Below are positions 1 through 8,734 of a DNA stretch of 33,130 nucleotides, in pieces (positions within the stretch are counted from its first letter, which is position 1; the number at the start of each line of letters is the position of its first letter). The notes under the pieces are model-generated. The model worked only from the letters and a program-made list of their open reading frames with translations. It was not told the DNA's origin and did no database searches. Source of the stretch: Bacteroidota bacterium (GTDB taxonomy: Bacteria > Bacteroidota > Bacteroidia > Bacteroidales > F082); contig JAJRQN010000106.1 of NCBI GenBank assembly GCA_024280235.1, forward strand, positions 1-33,130. Reading direction: 5' to 3'. The position numbers were made by a program, and so were the translations under genes.

Positions 1-206
1 AACAAAGCAGACAAACATAAATTATTTGAACGTAATGTGCTATATCGGATTTTCTTGATGAAATTGAACAAAAAAAAATCCAATTCCGTCAGAAATTGCC
101 CTATTTTAGTTTCAGATTAATTTATTGCGGAATTAAGGTTTTATTAAATCCCCGCCTGTAAATTTTAGTACTACCTTTGTTCAAATTAACTTAAAAAAAC
201 AGAACT
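1..206. other. AT-rich leader region, no gene
   Basis: No convincing ORF is present on either strand. The stretch is AT-rich with poly-A runs, and a GGATTTT...AAAATCC pair could form a long-loop hairpin around 48-93. The only supported signal is the tpx promoter box near its right end. The gene to the left lies outside the window. Confidence 0.5.
172..179 (+). promoter_or_regulatory. Bacteroidota -7 box (TACCTTTG) of tpx
   Basis: This is an exact match to the TAnnTTTG -7 consensus, 27 nt upstream of the tpx ATG. No clear -33 TTG element at normal spacing was seen. Confidence 0.6.
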
Positions 207-707
207 ATGTCTGAAATAACATTAAAAGGAAACCCCATCCACACGTTGGGTACACTTCCTGCAAAAGGTACCAAAGCACCTGAATTTACACTGGTTAGAA
301 ATGACCTGAGTGAAGCAAAACTTGCTGACTACAAAGGAAAGAACGTGGTGCTAAACATCTTTCCCAGTCTGGACACGCCCACTTGTGCTGCTTCGGTGCG
401 GCATTTTAATGCAGAAGCTTCCGGCCTGGAAAACACGGTGGTTTTGTGCATCTCGAAAGACCTTCCTTTTGCTCAGGCACGTTTTTGCGGCGCAGAAGGT
501 TTGGACAACGTGGAAACATTGTCTGATTTCAGAGATGGAAATTTTGGCAGAAGTTATCAGGTGGAAATTACCGATGGGCCGCTGGCTGCTTTAGAATCAC
601 GGGCTGTGGTCATCCTTGACGAAAAAGGAGTCGTGATTTACACACAACAGGTTCCTGAGATTGTGGATGAACCTGATTATGAAGATGCTCTGTCGGTATT
701 GAAATAG
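207..707 (+). CDS. tpx: Thiol peroxidase Tpx (atypical 2-Cys peroxiredoxin)
   Basis: A cytoplasmic peroxidase that reduces hydrogen peroxide and alkyl hydroperoxides using thioredoxin. The 166-residue length matches the family. The conserved PSLDTPTC motif carries the peroxidatic cysteine (C60), and ARFCGAEG carries the resolving cysteine (C94), the Tpx-type two-cysteine arrangement. The start is the first ATG, with the expected MSEITLKGNPIHTLG N-terminus and a -7 promoter box just upstream. C81 is an extra, probably non-catalytic cysteine. It appears to be monocistronic, separated by about 80 bp from the downstream transporter, and is likely induced by oxidative stress, although no OxyR site was identified. 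Confidence 0.97.
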   Translation: MSEITLKGNPIHTLGTLPAKGTKAPEFTLVRNDLSEAKLADYKGKNVVLNIFPSLDTPTCAASVRHFNAEASGLENTVVLCISKDLPFAQARFCGAEGLDNVETLSDFRDGNFGRSYQVEITDGPLAALESRAVVILDEKGVVIYTQQVPEIVDEPDYEDALSVLK

Positions 708-788
708 CCCCCGGCGCTGTTCGAAGAAATATTTTTCTGAAAACGTTAACTTTACAGGCTTAAAAAGCAGAATGAAAAACCGTTTTTG

Positions 789-2012
789 ATGAAAAAGCCG
801 AATTTTTACTATTTGTCGCTGCCTTTCAGCATCGTAAATGGTGTAGTGTGGGGCATTGGCATTGTGTCGTTACCGTTGCTGGCCAAAACGACTGCGCGGG
901 CAGGGCTGACCTTTGCCATGATAAATCTCGGCATTGCTGCCGGTGCCATTGTGTGGGGACGGCTTACCCGCAAATTTCGGCTGAACAACCTGATTTTTAC
1001 CGGAACAGTACTTTCTTTTCTTGCCTGGCTCGCCATTGTTTTGTTTAACGGAAAGTTTCTTATTCCGCTGGCTTTTATCTTCGGTACTTTCACTGCCAGC
1101 ATATTCACCTTTGCCAGCGTTATGATAACCAATACATACCCAAAAGACCTGTGGGATAAATATATTGCGCAAATGCAGGCTTTTATGACTTTCGGAACGG
1201 TAGTTGGCCTGTTGATTACCGCGTTGTATGCCAATGTTATTGTAGGTCTTCCCTTTTTGTTTTTTGCTATTTTGGCTTACCTTCCTTTTTACAAGCATCA
1301 CCGACATCTTGCAATGCATCATCATCTGCATCCGAGTATCCTCAAGCCGAAAATGCATTTTGCCGAGTTGTTTAATGGTTACTTTCACGAACACATTCGC
1401 TGGAGACATTTTCTGAATTTCAAAAACAAATCCCTTTTGCTGTTAAATATACGGTGGTTTTTTGTTTTGCTGGCACCGGCACCGGTGTATGCCATGTATC
1501 CGTTACTCATGCAAAAGGCGTTTCATTTGAGTGCTACGGGTTCGTCCCTTGTGTATGCGCTGAGTACGGCTTTTGGCGTTTTGCTGTTTATCACTGCCGG
1601 GAAAATAGCGAAAACGAAAAGTCCGTTTTTCACGATGAACCTCGGCACCTCATTATATGTATTGAGTTTTATTTTAATGCTTGCAGGTATCTGGACACAC
1701 CTCTTTATTCTCGGTATTCTTGGCTTTATGCTCATGATATTTTCCTGGGCTTTTATTTCAACAGGGATGAATATTGGGGTAGTAGAACTTACCACTGAGA
1801 AAAAAAGAGGTGAAGCACTGGGACTTGCCAATTCATTGCAAAGTATTGATAATGTATTAGGAGGAGCCATCGGTGGCTTTGTTGTCGCTTCGATGGGATA
1901 TCCCGTAATTATGTATTTTGGTATTTTATTTTCCGCTATTGCCATTGCTCTGAGTATCTTTCAACACAAATCTAAAATAGAAAATTATGCTGTCCAAAAA
2001 GAAAAAAGCTAA
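789..2012 (+). CDS. MFS transporter with histidine-rich central loop
   Basis: An inner-membrane protein of about 407 residues with roughly 12 predicted transmembrane segments in two six-helix halves (about residues 9-168 and 217-392), as in the major facilitator superfamily. GRLTRKFR after TM2 resembles the MFS loop 2-3 motif. The central loop, about residues 170-208, holds 11 histidines (for example [15 protein letters not shown]). The ORF track starts at a TTG at 786; the ATG at 789 is the better choice. The last 26 bp overlap the glutamate decarboxylase gene in another frame, so the two are probably translationally coupled. The substrate is unknown; the context suggests glutamate, GABA or another amino acid. 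The five-codon ORF atgaaaaaccgtttttga ends on this start (TGATG). Confidence 0.85.
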   Translation: MKKPNFYYLSLPFSIVNGVVWGIGIVSLPLLAKTTARAGLTFAMINLGIAAGAIVWGRLTRKFRLNNLIFTGTVLSFLAWLAIVLFNGKFLIPLAFIFGTFTASIFTFASVMITNTYPKDLWDKYIAQMQAFMTFGTVVGLLITALYANVIVGLPFLFFAILAYLPFYKHHRHLAMHHHLHPSILKPKMHFAELFNGYFHEHIRWRHFLNFKNKSLLLLNIRWFFVLLAPAPVYAMYPLLMQKAFHLSATGSSLVYALSTAFGVLLFITAGKIAKTKSPFFTMNLGTSLYVLSFILMLAGIWTHLFILGILGFMLMIFSWAFISTGMNIGVVELTTEKKRGEALGLANSLQSIDNVLGGAIGGFVVASMGYPVIMYFGILFSAIAIALSIFQHKSKIENYAVQKEKS

Positions 2013-3378
2013 CGAAAACGAAGCTGTCTCAACGACTTATGCAAACCGTTTTTTTACAAAACCCATCCCGCGATTCCGAATGCCTAATGATGGTTTGGAT
2101 GCAGATGTGGTTTACCAAATGATTCACGATGAACTAAATATTGACGGAAATCCGGCATTAAATCTTGCCACTTTTGTTACCACATGGATGGAACCCCAGG
2201 CAGAAAAACTCATCGTGGAAACGCTGAATAAAAATCTGGTAGATCAGGATGAGTATCCACAAACAGGAAAAATACAGGAACGCGTTATCAACATGTTGGC
2301 GCGCTTGTATCATGCTCCTGAAAGCAAGGAATATATCGGTACCGCAACCATTGGCTCTTCCGAAGCCATCATGCTGGGACTGTTGGCACACAAATGGACA
2401 TGGCGCGCAAACAGAAAAAAACAGGGAAAATCCACCCAAAATCCGAATATGGTCATTGGTGCGGATGTCCATGTGGTGTGGGAAAAATTTGCCCGTTATT
2501 TTGATGTGGAAATGCGCATTATTCCCATGCAGAAAAACCGCTTTACCATAACAGCAGATGAGGTAAAACAGCGTATTGATGAAAACACCATTTGTGTTGG
2601 GGTTGTTATGGGAACCACATTTACAGGACAGCTTGATCCGGTACAAGATATAAATACCATGCTCGAAGAGGTTGAGAAAGAGAAAGGCTGGAATATTCCT
2701 ATTCATGTAGATGGTGCAAGCGGCGGTTTCATCCTGCCTTTTTTATACCCCGCCTTTAAATGGGACTTCCGTCTCTCACATGTACGCTCCATTAATGTTT
2801 CCGGACACAAATACGGTTTGGTATATCCGGGAGTGGGCTGGCTCATTATGCGCGACAAATCGGATCTTCCCGAAGACCTTATCTTTTACGTAAACTATCT
2901 TGGAAGTGAAGAGGCCACTTATACACTTAACTTTTCACGCGGAAGCGCCATGATGATTGTGCAGTATTACAACCTGATACGTCTTGGGAAAAAAGGATAC
3001 CGGCTTGTCATGCAGCAAAGTCTTGAAAATGCCAGATACCTCGCTTCCAAAGTCAGGAGAATCAGAAATATCCGGCTGATAACCGAAGATATCAAGCTGC
3101 CTATTCTGGCATTAACCGTGAAGAAAAAAAGTGAGTTTACCGTTTTCCAAATGTCTGATAAACTTCGCGAAAGAGGGTGGATTGTTCCGGCCTATTCCCT
3201 GCCAGCCGATGCTTCCGAAGTAGAAGTTCTGAGAGTCGTTATCAAAGAAAACTTTAGCCACGACATGGCAGACATGCTTGTAACCGATATGCAACGTTTT
3301 GCCAAAGAATTGAGAGAACAATGTAAAATCAAACCGGGGCAACAGAACAAATCACAAAACCATAAACATATTTGCTGA
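1987..3378 (+). CDS. gadB: Glutamate decarboxylase (PLP-dependent)
   Basis: Converts glutamate to GABA and CO2 while consuming a proton, in the cytosol, which contributes to acid resistance. The 463-residue length is close to E. coli GadB (466). [13 protein letters not shown] and [12 protein letters not shown] match the family N-terminal region, HVDGASGGF carries the PLP-pyridine-binding Asp (D242), and NVSGHKYGL carries the Schiff-base lysine (K275). The tail ends QNHKHIC; E. coli GadB has a histidine near its C-terminus that closes the active site at neutral pH, and H461 could play that part (inference). The start ATG lies inside the end of the MFS gene, which implies one transcript. The transporter partner is MFS rather than the GadC-type APC antiporter. 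Confidence 0.96.
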   Translation: MLSKKKKANENEAVSTTYANRFFTKPIPRFRMPNDGLDADVVYQMIHDELNIDGNPALNLATFVTTWMEPQAEKLIVETLNKNLVDQDEYPQTGKIQERVINMLARLYHAPESKEYIGTATIGSSEAIMLGLLAHKWTWRANRKKQGKSTQNPNMVIGADVHVVWEKFARYFDVEMRIIPMQKNRFTITADEVKQRIDENTICVGVVMGTTFTGQLDPVQDINTMLEEVEKEKGWNIPIHVDGASGGFILPFLYPAFKWDFRLSHVRSINVSGHKYGLVYPGVGWLIMRDKSDLPEDLIFYVNYLGSEEATYTLNFSRGSAMMIVQYYNLIRLGKKGYRLVMQQSLENARYLASKVRRIRNIRLITEDIKLPILALTVKKKSEFTVFQMSDKLRERGWIVPAYSLPADASEVEVLRVVIKENFSHDMADMLVTDMQRFAKELREQCKIKPGQQNKSQNHKHIC

Positions 3379-3419
3379 TACCGGATGCCAATAAGCAACC
3401 TGAATATAATTACCTGATT

Positions 3420-4457
3420 ATGAAACGATTTTATATAATTATTCTTCCTGTGCTATTCCTTTTTGTCTTATCGGGAATGGTTAGTGGCTGCACTTCAAAC
3501 ATACATGCTGAAAATGAGGGTAACTCCGGATTTCGTTTAATAAAAACCATTACTCTTCCCCATGTCAGCGGCAGGATAGACCATCTTTCCATTGATTTGA
3601 AAAACCATCGCCTTTTTATTTCGGCACTGGGATACAAATCAGTGATTGTACTGGACTTAAAAAACGAGAAAGTTATCCACGAGATTTCAGGTCTGGATTA
3701 TCCTCAGGGAGTATTGTACATCCCCAAGCTGAACAAACTGTTTGTTTCGACAGATGGTGATGGAAAACTGTTTGTTTACAACGCCGGCAATTACAAGTTG
3801 GAGAAAATAATAAATTTTGGAGATGATGCCGACAATCTGCGTTATGATTCCGTTTCGGACATTGTTTATGTTGCCTATGGAAGTGGTGGCCTCGGACTGG
3901 TAAATGTGAAAACCAACCATCTTATTAAAAAAATCCCCCTTGACGATCATCCCGAAGCATTCTCTGTTGATAATCAAAATAGCCTTGTCTTTGTAAACAT
4001 TCCCGATGCGAGAGAGCTGGCAACCATAAATCTGAAAACTGCTAAAGTGGAGAAAAAGCTCTCCTTTATCAGCAGTTTGGGGAATTTTCCAATGGCACTG
4101 GATTCCGTTCATCACCGTCTGTTTGTCGGATTCAGGATTCCGGCACGATTAAAGGTTTTTGATTCACAGACAATGAAACTCCTGACGACATTGAAGATTG
4201 ACCGCGATGCAGATGATATCTACTACGATGCACAAAAGAAAAATATTTATATCTCATGCGGCGGCGGTTATCTCGAAGTTATCCGGCAGGAAACGCCCGA
4301 TACCTACAAACTTCAAGAGAGGATTAAAACGGCGGAAGGTGCCCGCACATCGCTTTACGTACCACAACAGAAATATCTTTATCTCGCCGTACCGAAATCA
4401 GGACAGAACGATGCACAGATTAGAATTTATCAGCGAAAAAGTAATACAGCTCACTAA
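3420..4457 (+). CDS. YVTN/YncE-like beta-propeller lipoprotein
   Basis: A predicted lipoprotein of 345 residues. The ORF-track start at 3372 is a TTG inside the end of gadB; the ATG at 3420 gives a classic lipoprotein signal, MKRFYIIILPVLFLFVL then VSGC with the lipidated cysteine at residue 24. The rest consists of repeated blades with YVTN-like strands (RLFISALGYKSVIVLDLK, KLFVSTDGDGKLFVY, RLFVGFRIPARLKVFD, NIYISCGGGYLEVI), typical of YncE-type seven-bladed propellers that bind ligands or proteins at the envelope. It is 41 bp downstream of gadB on the same strand, so it may be co-transcribed. No catalytic motif is visible and its function is unknown. Confidence 0.85.
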   Translation: MKRFYIIILPVLFLFVLSGMVSGCTSNIHAENEGNSGFRLIKTITLPHVSGRIDHLSIDLKNHRLFISALGYKSVIVLDLKNEKVIHEISGLDYPQGVLYIPKLNKLFVSTDGDGKLFVYNAGNYKLEKIINFGDDADNLRYDSVSDIVYVAYGSGGLGLVNVKTNHLIKKIPLDDHPEAFSVDNQNSLVFVNIPDARELATINLKTAKVEKKLSFISSLGNFPMALDSVHHRLFVGFRIPARLKVFDSQTMKLLTTLKIDRDADDIYYDAQKKNIYISCGGGYLEVIRQETPDTYKLQERIKTAEGARTSLYVPQQKYLYLAVPKSGQNDAQIRIYQRKSNTAH

Positions 4458-4489
4458 AAGAGTGGCAAAATACATTGATAGCAAGGTGA

Positions 4490-5578
4490 TTAAACATATT
4501 TCTCTCCCTTTTCTATTTTCACATCCGTTACAAACTGCCTTATTTTCTGCTCATCTTCCTTACGGCAAACCAATAAAATACCATCTTGTTCCACCACAAT
4601 ATAGCCATCAAGCCCCTGTAAAACAGCAAGTTTATCTTTTGGCATATGGACAATACAATTTTTTGAATCGTAGAGCATCACGTTGTCTCCCACCACGGCG
4701 TTTTGGTTCTCATCCTTTTCGCGAATGGTATAAAGTGACCCCCATGTGCCGAGGTCAGACCAGCCGAAATCTACACTAAGGACATACACGTTTTCCGATT
4801 TTTCCATAACCCCGTAGTCAATAGAGATATTTTTGCAAACGGCATAAGTTTCCTTAATAAAAGCATTTTCTTCGGTGGTATTATATTTACCAATACCTTT
4901 TTGAAAAAGGCTGTCCACCTCTTTCAAATGTCTGTCGAAAGCAGCCATAATACTTTTCAGCGACCAGATAAAAATACCCGAATTCCACAGAAAATCACCG
5001 CTTGCCACAAATGATTTGGCAATTTCAAGATTGGGTTTTTCAGTAAACGTTTTCACCTTATGCAACCTGCTGTCTTTGGGATAAACATTTTCCCCTTCGA
5101 GCTGAATATATCCATATCCCGTATCAGGGCGGTTTGGACGGATACCCATTGTAATGAGCCAGTCGTATTCGGAAGCTGCGGCCATTGCTGTTTTTACATC
5201 ATTTACAAACTCGTCCTCTTTCAAAATAATGTGGTCAGAAGGCGCCACCACAACAACAGCATTTTCGTTTTCCTGTTTTATCTTGTAGTTTGCATACGCA
5301 ATACAGGGAGCGGTATTACGGCGCGATGGCTCGCAAAGCACCTGTTTTCCCCCAATTTCCGGCAGTTGTTCCAGTACAAGATCCCTGTAAATTTCGTTAG
5401 TAACAACATATATGTTCTTTGCAGGAAGAATTTTAGCAAACCGGTCAAAAGTCAGCTGGATGAGGGTTTTGCCGGTTCCGAGTACGTCCATAAACTGTTT
5501 GGGATGTGCCGTTTTGCTCATAGGCCAGAAGCGGGAGCCTACGCCGCCTGCCATGATCACACAATAATAATTGTCCAT
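4490..5578 (-). CDS. manC: Mannose-1-phosphate guanylyltransferase (GDP-mannose synthesis)
   Basis: Catalyses GTP + mannose-1-phosphate to GDP-mannose + PPi, supplying mannosyl donor for cell-surface glycans or polysaccharide. The nucleotidyltransferase signature VIMAGGVGSRFWPMSK lies at residues 8-23, with the downstream family motifs VKTFTEKP and FLWNSGIFIW. At 362 residues it lacks the C-terminal phosphomannose isomerase cupin of bifunctional ManC (about 480 residues), so it is monofunctional. The ORF-track start at 5677 adds 33 unlikely residues and overlaps sprT; MDNYYCVIMAGG at 5578 is preferred, and a -7 box lies 20 nt upstream. It is convergent with the lipoprotein gene, 32 bp away. 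Its nearest relatives in function here are the GT4 genes upstream and the GH130 cluster. Confidence 0.95.
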   Translation of the reverse strand: MDNYYCVIMAGGVGSRFWPMSKTAHPKQFMDVLGTGKTLIQLTFDRFAKILPAKNIYVVTNEIYRDLVLEQLPEIGGKQVLCEPSRRNTAPCIAYANYKIKQENENAVVVVAPSDHIILKEDEFVNDVKTAMAAASEYDWLITMGIRPNRPDTGYGYIQLEGENVYPKDSRLHKVKTFTEKPNLEIAKSFVASGDFLWNSGIFIWSLKSIMAAFDRHLKEVDSLFQKGIGKYNTTEENAFIKETYAVCKNISIDYGVMEKSENVYVLSVDFGWSDLGTWGSLYTIREKDENQNAVVGDNVMLYDSKNCIVHMPKDKLAVLQGLDGYIVVEQDGILLVCRKEDEQKIRQFVTDVKIEKGEKYV

Positions 5579-5598
5579 TGTAATTTTTTTAGGTAGAG

Positions 5599-5606
5599 CA
5601 AAAGTA
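5599..5606 (-). promoter_or_regulatory. -7 box (TACTTTTG) of manC
   Basis: An exact TAnnTTTG match on the minus strand, 20 nt upstream of the manC ATG and in the gap after sprT. It suggests that manC is transcribed independently as well as by read-through. Confidence 0.6.
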
Positions 5607-5669
5607 AAGGATTCTGTTAAAATATCCTCATTTTTCGGAGAATCAATTTGAACACTGCTTCCCCACTCA

Positions 5670-6287
5670 TCATTCATCTTTCCCTAACGCCTCTACCGGG
5701 GTCAGCGGCTGGAAGAAGTATGTCCGTTTGCTCGCCAACTCAACACATTTATAACGTTTCCGTAGTTTTTCAATCACCATATACTTCTCTTTGTTTCTGA
5801 AAAGAAACCTGTCGCCCGGTTGCAGGTCTTCAACATAGGTTTCCTGTTTATCTCTATCAAAAAGCATAAGCGTCCGGGTAAGCTCTTCATCGGCATGGCT
5901 TGAGGCTTTGATATTTTGCAAATGATGATAAACAGTTCGTTGCAGGTCTGCGGGAAAGACATTTTTTTCCAGAAAAGGCTTCATTAGCTTACGGTAATTG
6001 GCTTTCCATTCTTTGCCATGTGCATGAACCGTCCTGCCATATTGCTTGTGCGTCAGCAAATGTGCAAACTCATGTACAAAGGTGATAAAAAATGCATACG
6101 GATTCAGATCATAGTTTATGGTAATGCGGTGGTAAGCTTGTTTTCTGCCGGGCGGACGATAATCACCCAGTTTTGAAGCCCGGCTCCGGGTAATTCTCAA
6201 ATGAATTTGATGCCTTACGATCCATGCAAAGACCTGGTCAATCATGGCTTCGGGAAGATATTCGGATAAAATTTCTTTTTCCTTCAT
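5670..6287 (-). CDS. SprT-like zinc metalloprotease domain protein
   Basis: A 205-residue protein of the SprT-like family. VHEFAHLLTH carries the HExxH-type zinc site (H72, E73, H76), and histidines in RTVHAHGKEW (H88, H90) probably supply the third ligand. SprT/SPRTN-like proteins are DNA- or protein-associated metallopeptidases, but the substrate of this one is unknown. The preferred start is MKEKEILSEY at 6287; the listed start 6368 overlaps the preceding glycosyltransferase. The gap to that gene is 11 bp, so it is in the same operon as the two GT4 genes, a surprising companion for sugar genes. The C-terminal part, about residues 150-205, looks like a small beta-rich extension (DLQPGDRFLFRNKEKYMVI). 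Confidence 0.85.
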   Translation of the reverse strand: MKEKEILSEYLPEAMIDQVFAWIVRHQIHLRITRSRASKLGDYRPPGRKQAYHRITINYDLNPYAFFITFVHEFAHLLTHKQYGRTVHAHGKEWKANYRKLMKPFLEKNVFPADLQRTVYHHLQNIKASSHADEELTRTLMLFDRDKQETYVEDLQPGDRFLFRNKEKYMVIEKLRKRYKCVELASKRTYFFQPLTPVEALGKDE

Positions 6288-6298
6288 AAAAATATGTT

Positions 6299-7489
6299 CT
6301 AATGAACCTGATTTAACAATGAGACATTTTGCATTAGTTTCTCCAACGGCGCCGTTGCCTCTTTCCAACGATAATTTTGTTTAACAAAAGTAAAGGCTTT
6401 TTTCGCTAATTTTTCGCGTTCTGTAGAATTTTCCAATAAAAAAAGCAATGCATCGGCAAGTTCTTGCGCATTACTTCCCATAAGAATTTCCTCTTTTTCT
6501 CTTGCTTTCAGTGCAGCATTTGCGAGTGGCGTGGTAATACACGGCATCTTCATGGCCATAGCTTCCAACAGCTTGTTTTGCAGGCCGGTACCCATACGCA
6601 TGGGAGCAATAAAAACTTCGGAACAGGCATAAGCTTCCCTGATGTCGTCTAACCAACCGCTAATTTTTATTCTTCTGTTTTTCAGGTTCTTAACCTTCGT
6701 ATGGGGACTTGCTCCGGCAAGTAACAGATGTGTTTCCGGTTTTTTCTTCCACACCAGCGGCATAATTTCTTTGGCAAGAAACAACGCTGCATCTATATTC
6801 GGTGGATAGTTCATGTTTCCGGTAAAAACGATTTCCTGTCTTTTTTTTCGCGAAAATGGATGAAAAAATTTCATATCCACACCATTCCGAATCACTGTAA
6901 TCATCTGTCTTTCAGCATGAGGAATTAGATTTCTGTCCTGCTCCGAAATAATAATTTTATTGTCAAACCGGTCAAAAATTTCTTTTTCAAAAGCTTCCAT
7001 TCGTTTGTGCTCCATACGGAAAATGAGTTTCATAGGCCATCTTGCTTTGTCGGCACGTCGTTTTAACCCGTAGGAAAAAGCATCCTGATAATCCAGTGTT
7101 TTTTTGATGGGAATATCCATAAGATAACGGGCTGTTCGCGAAAGTTGTGCAAAAAGATGGTCGGGGTGGTATTCCTCAATCAGCGCTTTTATCTTTCCAG
7201 CGGCATGCCGGCTGTAGAAATAACCCGACTGTAACGGGAGATATGAAAAGAAGGCTCTGAGAATGTTTACCACACGTCCGCCTGCCGGCAGGTCTATAAA
7301 GTTTATGGAGCGACAATAAGGCTGCAATTGTGCAAAAGCTTTTTGTTTGTCAGCTTTTCGCAACGGATTTAATGCGCAAAGAATAATCTCATGCTTTTCC
7401 GACAACACTTTTATCTGATGAAAAGCCCGGAGTTTGTCTCCCTTTTCAAGCGGATACGGTATTCTGGAAAGCAAAACAAAGATTCTCAT
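6299..7489 (-). CDS. GT4 family glycosyltransferase
   Basis: A cytoplasmic GT-B fold glycosyltransferase of 396 residues. The N-terminal half begins MRIFVLLSRIPYPLEKGDK, a common start for this class (similar in look to the TIGR03087 sugar transferases of EPS loci). The C-terminal nucleotide-sugar domain has IVFTGNMNYPPN and MGTGLQNKLLEAMAMKMP, containing the EX7E-like donor-binding region. It lies 29 bp downstream of another GT4 and 11 bp upstream of sprT, in the minus-strand envelope operon. The likely role is addition of a sugar to a lipid-linked glycan or polysaccharide. The donor and acceptor cannot be read from the sequence; GDP-mannose is possible because manC is adjacent. Confidence 0.9.
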   Translation of the reverse strand: MRIFVLLSRIPYPLEKGDKLRAFHQIKVLSEKHEIILCALNPLRKADKQKAFAQLQPYCRSINFIDLPAGGRVVNILRAFFSYLPLQSGYFYSRHAAGKIKALIEEYHPDHLFAQLSRTARYLMDIPIKKTLDYQDAFSYGLKRRADKARWPMKLIFRMEHKRMEAFEKEIFDRFDNKIIISEQDRNLIPHAERQMITVIRNGVDMKFFHPFSRKKRQEIVFTGNMNYPPNIDAALFLAKEIMPLVWKKKPETHLLLAGASPHTKVKNLKNRRIKISGWLDDIREAYACSEVFIAPMRMGTGLQNKLLEAMAMKMPCITTPLANAALKAREKEEILMGSNAQELADALLFLLENSTEREKLAKKAFTFVKQNYRWKEATAPLEKLMQNVSLLNQVH

Positions 7490-7518
7490 AAGCTGCGTCT
7501 GTTCACCTCTGGCAAAGG

Positions 7519-8721
7519 TTATAAAATTTCCTGATAAAATGCCTCTAACCTCCCGATTATTTTTCGATTGTCATGGTTTGCTTCTATGAGCCTGCGGGCA
7601 TTTTTTCCAAGTCTGCGGGCTTCCTCCGGATTTTCATAAAGCCGGGTAATGGCGGACACAAAATCATCAGGAGTTTCGGCAATAAGAATATTTTCGCCAT
7701 CTTCATAATCAATCCCTTCGGCGCCTGTTTTTGTAGAAATCACCGCTTTTGCGAGACACATGCTCTCGATAATTTTAATTCGGACACCACTCCCGGAAAA
7801 AAGCGGCGCGATAGATATACTTTTCGACAGAATAAAATCCCGAGCTTCATGGACTTCACCCAAAACAATCACGTTTATTTCTTTCAAATTTAGAAGCCAC
7901 CGGGGCATAGCACGACCGGCAAGATAAAGTTTTAGATTTGGAAATTTATCTCTTGTCTTCGGCCATACCTCGTTTAAAAACCAGTGAATACCTTCTTCGT
8001 TGGGCATCCAGTTCATGGAGCCGATATGAAACAAAGCATTTTCCTGTGGGAGTTTGTCTTGTAATGAATAATCTTCAAGGTTTACACCAAACGGTATGGT
8101 CTCCACCGGCTTTTGGCAATAATTTTTAAAAAATCCGGCGTCTTTTTCCGTGATAGGTAATATGCCATCGAAACGGTTCAGTACGGTTTTTTCATAATTT
8201 TCGAGTGTGGTAAATAGGTGTTTCAGGTAAAACTTCTTTAGCGGATTCCGGCACGTAGAGAATATCCGTTTCCAGATAAGATGTTCGATATTGTGTGCAC
8301 GCAACACAATTTTAGCCTTGCTGTGTTCACGGATAATACCAAGATAAGGCGCCATAAAAAGCGTTTCCATCTGTATAATATCGAATTTTTCTTTTATCAG
8401 AATTCCAACAAGTTTTTCCTCAAAATCCTTTGAAATAAAGCGCTCAACGTGATATGATTTCTTTGAGAACAGATTTAAAAAGGCAGGAACAGACTTTACG
8501 GACAAATTGAGATGAACAAATTCGATACCGGTTTTTTCGCGATAAGCAGCAGGAATGTCTCCCGGAGCAACAGGATATTTATCCGAATCAACAGCGAGAA
8601 CTTTTACCAGAATTCCGGTGGCTGCCAGTCCTTCGATAAGGTTGTTCATTGCCATGGGGCCACCTTCCTTTGACGGCCAGGGCGATTTGTTACAAATAAA
8701 GAGTACCTTCAGCGGTTTCAT
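7519..8721 (-). CDS. GT4 family glycosyltransferase
   Basis: A GT-B fold glycosyltransferase of 400 residues. The start MKPLKVLFICNKSPWPSKEGG has the glycine-rich N-terminal loop. The donor domain contains LFHIGSMNWMPNEEG and APLFSGSGVRIKIIESM, followed by KAVISTKTGAEGI, the GT4 donor-sugar region. It starts 13 bp after the LptF/G permease and is followed by the second GT4 after 29 bp, consistent with one operon driven from the promoter at about 10260. The two GT4 proteins share overall layout but are clearly diverged, so they probably add different sugars or act in successive steps. The product is unknown; a surface or lipid-linked glycan is likely given the Lpt neighbour. Confidence 0.9.
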   Translation of the reverse strand: MKPLKVLFICNKSPWPSKEGGPMAMNNLIEGLAATGILVKVLAVDSDKYPVAPGDIPAAYREKTGIEFVHLNLSVKSVPAFLNLFSKKSYHVERFISKDFEEKLVGILIKEKFDIIQMETLFMAPYLGIIREHSKAKIVLRAHNIEHLIWKRIFSTCRNPLKKFYLKHLFTTLENYEKTVLNRFDGILPITEKDAGFFKNYCQKPVETIPFGVNLEDYSLQDKLPQENALFHIGSMNWMPNEEGIHWFLNEVWPKTRDKFPNLKLYLAGRAMPRWLLNLKEINVIVLGEVHEARDFILSKSISIAPLFSGSGVRIKIIESMCLAKAVISTKTGAEGIDYEDGENILIAETPDDFVSAITRLYENPEEARRLGKNARRLIEANHDNRKIIGRLEAFYQEIL

Positions 8722-8734
8722 AACGTTTAGAGGA

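Noticed and set aside
4198-4779. 193-aa plus-strand ORF
   Set aside because: It overlaps the end of the beta-propeller gene in another frame and antisense manC; no motif.
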